A stretch of 6,378 nt of DNA, taken from contig JBEKBO010000186.1 in the NCBI GenBank assembly GCA_050015355.1, forward strand, positions 1 to 6,378, in the 5' to 3' direction. Positions 6,304 to 6,378 of this stretch are shown here, in pieces; the stretch's first letter is position 1, and each line of letters opens with the position of its first letter. The notes below the pieces were generated by a model. It ran no database searches, was not told the origin of the DNA, and worked only from the letters and a program-made list of their open reading frames with translations. The position numbers and the translations under genes are program-made. The stretch comes from CAWBRT01 sp050015355 (lineage in GTDB: Bacteria > Acidobacteriota > Terriglobia > Terriglobales > Acidobacteriaceae).

Positions 6304-6378
6304 CGGGACTGCGGGGCACGTTGCATGTGACCTTTGAAGAAGGTACCTGCGCCGCCTGGTTGTACGATCTGTTGAAGC
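6255..6378 (+). pseudogene. IS110-family transposase fragment lacking its N-terminus, cut by the window edge
   Basis: In the frame of 6183, from about 6255 the translation reads ECLLETKSATILQFLAGL, then GTLHVTFEEGTCAAWLYDLL, typical of the N-terminal DEDD (RuvC-like) region of a group of IS110 transposases common in Acidobacteriota; the Glu in TFEEGT is a candidate for one of the acidic catalytic residues. The expected beginning, a beta strand carrying the first catalytic Asp (a GLD-like motif), is missing. The frame stays open upstream to the CcbP stop codon at 6141-6143, but the residues before 6255 are the neighbouring gene's DNA read in another frame, not transposase. It may be a dead remnant, or a gene restarted inside another. 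The rest lies beyond the window. Family assignment rests on memory of similar sequences. Confidence 0.6.

Noticed and set aside
6141..6378. Stop-codon readthrough (TGA at 6141-6143) from the CcbP-type gene into the in-frame downstream sequence
   Set aside because: The CcbP protein is of complete length at this stop, and the downstream in-frame residues before 6255 belong to another gene in a different frame; shared frame is coincidental.

Overview
The window looks like a piece of an Acidobacteriota (Terriglobia/Koribacter-like) chromosome. The base composition is moderately GC-rich, and most of the proteins resemble ones I associate with that group from memory; no database search was possible. 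It has a minus-strand half (about 1-4790) and a plus-strand half (about 5362-6378), separated by roughly 570 bases with no convincing gene.

Minus strand, in transcription order. A BtuF-like substrate-binding protein (4034-4627) has recognisable coding sequence extending upstream of its first usable start codon, so its 5' end is in doubt. After about 200 bases comes a tight three-gene cluster: a Tat-signal DUF362 protein (3836-2826), the AmmeMemoRadiSam radical SAM enzyme (2800-1553) and a MEMO-AMMECR1 fusion (1529 to beyond base 1). The gaps are 25 and 23 bases and each gene has its own Shine-Dalgarno sequence, so this is almost certainly one operon. The last two genes supply all three components (A, B and radical SAM) of the functionally uncharacterised AmmeMemoRadiSam system. 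All three proteins carry export-type N-termini: two twin-arginine signals and one Sec-type signal with an AxA site. That suggests an extracytoplasmic version of the system, which is the most interesting point in the window.

Plus strand. A small two-gene unit encodes a 130-residue protein of unknown function with a very acidic stretch (5362-5754) and a CcbP-type putative calcium-binding protein (5775-6143). After it comes a damaged region. A well-initiated reading frame starting MTKRQSRSQPTWTDVKA (6205) loses its expected sequence after about 17 codons. From about 6255, in another frame, the sequence becomes the interior of an IS110-family transposase, which runs off the right edge. This looks like a recombination or deletion junction between a host gene and an IS remnant.

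No tRNA, rRNA, CRISPR array, origin or convincing riboswitch was seen.
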